Assembly: GCA_041484845.1 (NCBI GenBank)
Contig: JBGPIK010000305.1
Location: 1-8,460, forward strand
DNA length: 8,460 bases
Source of the DNA: JBGPIK01 sp041484845
GTDB taxonomy: Bacteria; Desulfobacterota; Binatia; UBA9968
Reading direction: 5' to 3'
Under the pieces are notes generated by a model. It searched no databases. It saw nothing but the letters and a program-made list of their open reading frames with translations, and was not told where the DNA came from. Below, piece by piece: positions 5,633 through 8,460 of the stretch. Both the position numbers and the translations under genes were made by a program. Position 1 is the first letter of the stretch. Each line of letters begins with the position of its first letter.

Positions 5633-6748
5633 GTGGCTAAACGAGAAACCAGTTATGAGGCGTGGCTGCGCGAAGAAGGGATTCCGGTCGTCCAGGGATA
5701 TGGCATCGAGGATGTGGCGGTACTGCCGCGCCAACGATGGAAGAGAACGGGAGGCAGCGGCGCCTATATCGAGCTCAAAGGAATGGAGGGATTCACCGGT
5801 ATGTACGTCGGCGAAATCCCCGCTGGCGGCGCGCTCAATCCTGAAAACCATCTATATGAGGAACTGATTTATATTTTGCGCGGCGTCGGCGCGACGGAGA
5901 TCTGGTCTGCCGGCGACGAGAAGCGCAAACAGCACTTCGAATGGCAGCCGGGAAGTGTGTTCGCGATTCCCCTTAACACTCATCACCGCATGGTGAACGG
6001 CAGCAATGAACCGGCGCTTTTCCTGGCCGTCACCAGCGCGCCGCTGATGATCGATTTGCTGCACAACATTTCGTTCGTCTTCGGGTGCGACTATAAATTC
6101 GACGACCGCTTTGACGGCCAGGCCAACTATTTCGTTCCCACCTTAGATCGCAAAGAGGTCGGCGGTTTCATCAATTGGGAGTCGAACTTTATCGCCGATG
6201 CGCGCGGCGCCCTGGTCGATCCGTCGGAGGCGAAAGGATTCGGCGTACGCATCACGTCGTTCGATATGGGCGGCAGCACGCTGGTGGGGCACATCGCCGA
6301 GTGGCCGGTGGGCCGCTATCACAAAGCTCATTTTCATCAGGGTGGCGCGATTTTGCTCATCTTGCGCTCCCAAGGCTACACGCTCATGTGGCCTCAGGAG
6401 GCGGGGGTCAGGCCTTACCGTTCGGGTCATGGCGATCAAGTCGTCAAGGTGAACTGGCGCGAGGGAAGCGTTTTCAGCCCGCCGAGCGGATGGTTCCACC
6501 AGCACTTCAATACCGGCAAAGAAAAAGCCCGGCAGCTCGCGTTTCGCTACAGCGGTGAATCGGGAAAATTTCTTCTCGGCTGCTGGCGCGCCATTAACAA
6601 AGAAGGCGTGCGCACCAGCATTCGTGACGGCGGCACTCTCATCGAATATGAAGATGAGGATCCGCAGATTCGCCGGGATTTTGAAGCCGCGATCAAAGAA
6701 ATCGGCGTGCCGATGGAGATGCCGCGTTTCGAGTACGCGGCCGCCTGA
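5633..6748 (+). CDS. Two-domain cupin protein (bicupin), gentisate-dioxygenase-like second site
   Basis: The 371-residue product starts at GTG 5633, 2 nt after the UbiD stop, with AAGGA (5617-5621) upstream; the longer frame from 5522 only overlaps UbiD. Cupin 1 has motif 1 as PENHLYEELIYILRG, where the usual first His is Glu71, followed by His73 and Glu77. Its motif 2 is GSVFAIPLNTHHRMVN with His118. Cupin 2 has GRYHKAHFH (His233, His235) without the usual Glu, and motif 2 GSVFSPPSGWFHQHFN with His289. That gives a 3-His site, as in gentisate/salicylate-type ring-cleaving dioxygenases. A metal-dependent oxidative or isomerising role on the product or substrate of UbiD is inferred from the tight coupling. 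The protein is soluble, with no signal peptide. It could also be a non-enzymatic or mannose-isomerase-like cupin; the exact family is not recognised. Confidence 0.82.
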   Translation: MAKRETSYEAWLREEGIPVVQGYGIEDVAVLPRQRWKRTGGSGAYIELKGMEGFTGMYVGEIPAGGALNPENHLYEELIYILRGVGATEIWSAGDEKRKQHFEWQPGSVFAIPLNTHHRMVNGSNEPALFLAVTSAPLMIDLLHNISFVFGCDYKFDDRFDGQANYFVPTLDRKEVGGFINWESNFIADARGALVDPSEAKGFGVRITSFDMGGSTLVGHIAEWPVGRYHKAHFHQGGAILLILRSQGYTLMWPQEAGVRPYRSGHGDQVVKVNWREGSVFSPPSGWFHQHFNTGKEKARQLAFRYSGESGKFLLGCWRAINKEGVRTSIRDGGTLIEYEDEDPQIRRDFEAAIKEIGVPMEMPRFEYAAA

Positions 6749-6786
6749 GAGTTAACGACTGTGTCGCGATTTGAGCGCCCTCTCCC

Positions 6787-6868
6787 TGTCATGCTGAGCA
6801 AAGCGAAGCATCTCGCATTTTCAGTGGATTACGAAGAGGAGATTCTTCGGCTTCGCCTCATAATGACG
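6787..6868. repeat. MITE-like imperfect inverted repeat (about 82 bp) between cupin and SBP-2
   Basis: The left arm begins TGTCATGCTGAGCAAAGC and reaches about 6816. The right arm, about 6839-6868, reads on its reverse strand CGTCATTATGAGGCGAAGCC followed by GAAGAATCTC. The arms match over most positions (GTCAT, TGAG, GAAG, ATCTC) around a roughly 22-nt centre. I recognise the 'gtcatgctgagc...gaagcatct' text from a widespread non-coding dispersed repeat that translates as MLSxAKHL. It would fold into a long hairpin in the operon mRNA. Its right end contains the SBP-2 start codon (6863). Confidence 0.6.
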
Positions 6869-7963
6869 TTGCTTCTTATTGCTCTGTCATTGTTGATACC
6901 CGTTCCGTCCATAGCGCAAGGCGCAAAAGCCGCTGCGCAGACGGAATGGGACAAAACTCTCGAGCTTGGCAAAAAAGAAGGCAAAGTGGTGGTGTCGATT
7001 CCCGCGAGCGCGGAGCTTCGGGCAGCAATCGAGAAACAATTTGCAGCGCGCTTCGGCATCGATGTGGAGCCGGTGGTGAGCCGCGCGTCGAATATCGTCA
7101 GAAAAATCGTCGATGAAGCCAGCGCGGGAATCCATTACGTCGATCTCCACATCGGCGGCAGCGAGTCGATTATTACCGGTCTTCTGCCCGAAGGTATTCT
7201 CGAGCCGATCGACGGTTTGATGCTGCTGCCGGAGGTGAGAGATCCAAAACAGTGGTGGGGCGGCCACATCTTCGTCGATAACGCAAAGAAGTTCGCGTAT
7301 GCATCGCTTGCCTACCAGTCGGAGAGTCTCTGGTACCAACCGCGGCTTATGAAGGCTGAAGAAGTGCGCTCTTTCGACGACTTCCTGGATGATAAGTGGA
7401 AGGGGAGAATCGGCATCCTCGATCCGCGCACGCCCGGCTCCGGCGCCTCGATGTGGTCCTACCTGAGGGAAGTTAAAGGCGAAGAGTACCTCAAGCGCCT
7501 GGTCGGCCAAAAACTATTCATCAATCGCGATCAACGCGTGCTGGCCGAAAATCTCGCCAGAGAAAAAATCGCCGTCGTTATCGGTCTAACTTACTACTCC
7601 TATGCTCCGTTTATTAAGGCGGGGCTTTCGGTGCAGCCGTTGCCTGCGCCGAAAGAAGGCCTTTACGTTAGTGGCGGAAGCGGTCATCTGGCGGTGTTGA
7701 AAAATCTGCCTCATCCCAACGCCGGTAAAATATTCGCCAACTGGTTCCTGAGCAAAGAAGGCCAGCAGATTTACTCCAAAGCTCTGGTTCAGGGCACGCG
7801 CCGCCTGGATGTGGATACCCATTGGCTCAAAGAAGTGGGAGTGATCGCGGCGAAAGACGTTTTGACAATCGAGCAGTATTACAAGCGTGAAAATCAATCC
7901 GAGGACAAGATCAACCGCATGCGCGAGCCGGCCGCGGCGCTGGCAAGAAAGCTGTTGGATTAG
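6863..7963 (+). CDS. Extracellular solute-binding protein (SBP-2), intact
   Basis: From ATG 6863 the product has 366 residues. It has a hydrophobic signal segment, LLLIALSLLIPVPSIAQG, with cleavage likely near SIA-Q, so it should be periplasmic. The mature part follows the same plan as SBP-1: EWDKTLELGKKEGKVVVSIP, DLHIGGSES, WWGGHIFVDNAKK, SESLW, WKGRIGILDPR, KGEEYLKRLVGQ, GLTYYSYAPF, TRRLDVDTHWLK, ENQSED. It looks like an AfuA/FbpA-type ABC binding protein, but organic-acid ligands are also common for such relatives. The frame is open back to GTG 6761, but that part translates the intergenic repeat, so it is not used here. A short n-region without Lys/Arg (MTLLL) and no Shine-Dalgarno make the start unusual. 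The operon position, after UbiD and cupin, suggests it captures their substrate (inference). The stop is TAG. Confidence 0.85.
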   Translation: MTLLLIALSLLIPVPSIAQGAKAAAQTEWDKTLELGKKEGKVVVSIPASAELRAAIEKQFAARFGIDVEPVVSRASNIVRKIVDEASAGIHYVDLHIGGSESIITGLLPEGILEPIDGLMLLPEVRDPKQWWGGHIFVDNAKKFAYASLAYQSESLWYQPRLMKAEEVRSFDDFLDDKWKGRIGILDPRTPGSGASMWSYLREVKGEEYLKRLVGQKLFINRDQRVLAENLAREKIAVVIGLTYYSYAPFIKAGLSVQPLPAPKEGLYVSGGSGHLAVLKNLPHPNAGKIFANWFLSKEGQQIYSKALVQGTRRLDVDTHWLKEVGVIAAKDVLTIEQYYKRENQSEDKINRMREPAAALARKLLD

Positions 7964-7971
7964 GAATAAAC

Positions 7972-8460
7972 ATGCGCCCAGTCAAAAAGATTTTGCTGTT
8001 CATCGTCGCGCTGGTGCTCAATTCCCCGCTTCACCTTGCTGGGGCGCAATCGCTGCAAGGAAAGAACAACGAATGGGACAAGCTGGTCGCTGCGGCCAAC
8101 AAAGAAGGCAAAGTTGTGGTTTCGATTCCGACAAGCGCCGAGCTGCGCACACAGTTCGAAAGCGCTTTTCGCGCCGCGTTTCCGGGAATCGACCTCGAAC
8201 TAGACGTCGGTCGCGGCGGATCCAACATCAACAAGATTGTGGAAGAACATAACGCCGGGGCGCGCCGGGTCGATCTCCACATCGGCGGGACCGTTTCCAT
8301 TATCACCGGGCTATTGGAACAGAATCTGCTGGAGCCGATTATGCCCATGATGATGCTGCCCGAAGTCAAAGATCCCAGAAATTGGTGGGCTGGTCATCTG
8401 TGGGCGGATCACGCCAAAAGAGATGTTTACAGCTTTACCGCGTACATCACCGAGACCGCC
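7972..8460 (+). CDS. Extracellular solute-binding protein (SBP-3), N-terminal 163 codons, cut by window end
   Basis: ATG 7972 opens a frame with no stop before the window edge. AGGA (7962-7965) lies 6 nt upstream and overlaps the TAG of SBP-2, so the two genes are tightly coupled. The signal peptide is MRPVKKILLFIVALVLNSP followed by LHLAGAQ, with a proper Lys/Arg n-region and an AGA-Q cleavage-like site. The mature part reads NEWDKLVAAANKEGKVVVSIP, RVDLHIGGT, NWWAGHLWADHAKR and YITET, clearly paralogous to SBP-1 and SBP-2. One difference is an extra Pro in AFPGIDLEL relative to the paralogues. Binding specificity is unknown. Whether permease and ATPase genes follow cannot be seen. Confidence 0.85.
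   Translation, partial: MRPVKKILLFIVALVLNSPLHLAGAQSLQGKNNEWDKLVAAANKEGKVVVSIPTSAELRTQFESAFRAAFPGIDLELDVGRGGSNINKIVEEHNAGARRVDLHIGGTVSIITGLLEQNLLEPIMPMMMLPEVKDPRNWWAGHLWADHAKRDVYSFTAYITETA

Noticed and set aside
6761..6862. In-frame N-terminal extension of SBP-2 from GTG 6761
   Set aside because: It translates the inverted repeat (MLSKAKHL text), has acidic residues ahead of the signal segment and no convincing ribosome binding site.
1..8460. CRISPR array, tRNA, rRNA, riboswitch or phage genes
   Set aside because: No regularly spaced direct repeats, no tRNA-like cloverleaf and no recognisable phage or CRISPR-associated protein were seen by eye on either strand.

Overview
The window reads like a fragment of an environmental bacterial genome, most likely a soil or sediment proteobacterial/desulfobacterial-type lineage. 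This is inference only: moderately GC-rich coding DNA, signal-peptide substrate-binding proteins in paralogous sets, a UbiD-cupin aromatic-acid module, and intergenic imperfect-palindrome repeats of the kind common in such genomes. No rRNA, tRNA or other marker gene is present, so the taxonomy is weak.

Left end (1-423): the first 33 codons of a leftward AbrB/SpoVT-like small DNA-binding protein run off the window. Behind it is a near-consensus sigma70-type promoter with a 14-bp perfect palindrome in its spacer, placed so close to the ATG that the mRNA should be leaderless. A repeat-like non-coding stretch follows.

Middle-left (424-2616): a leftward alpha/beta hydrolase resembles the 2,6-dihydroxypseudooxynicotine hydrolase type (C-C bond hydrolases with a helical N-terminal part). 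It is divergent from a rightward solute-binding family 3 protein that lacks a signal peptide. The 216-222 bp between them holds candidate promoters on both strands and, on the hydrolase side, an unusual 8-codon mini-ORF with the only good Shine-Dalgarno.

Right part (2753-8460): one rightward array that looks like an operon, driven by overlapping promoters near 2753-2796. It contains SBP-1 (interrupted by an in-frame TAG), a UbiD-family decarboxylase, a two-domain cupin, SBP-2, and SBP-3 (cut by the window end). The three extracellular solute-binding proteins are clear paralogues. UbiD and cupin are 2 nt apart, and SBP-2 and SBP-3 are 8 nt apart. A plausible theme is capture and breakdown of an aromatic or heteroaromatic acid: periplasmic capture by the SBPs, prenyl-FMN-type (de)carboxylation by UbiD, oxidative chemistry by the bicupin, and possibly C-C hydrolysis by the divergent hydrolase. 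No ABC permease or ATPase is visible.

The points most worth a second look are: (i) the UbiD protein keeps its metal ligands but appears to have lost two of the three canonical catalytic residues; (ii) SBP-1 has a single amber codon in an otherwise intact frame; (iii) the SBP-2 start codon lies inside a MITE-like inverted repeat; (iv) the palindrome-in-spacer leaderless promoter; (v) the A8 tract and mini-ORF at the hydrolase start.
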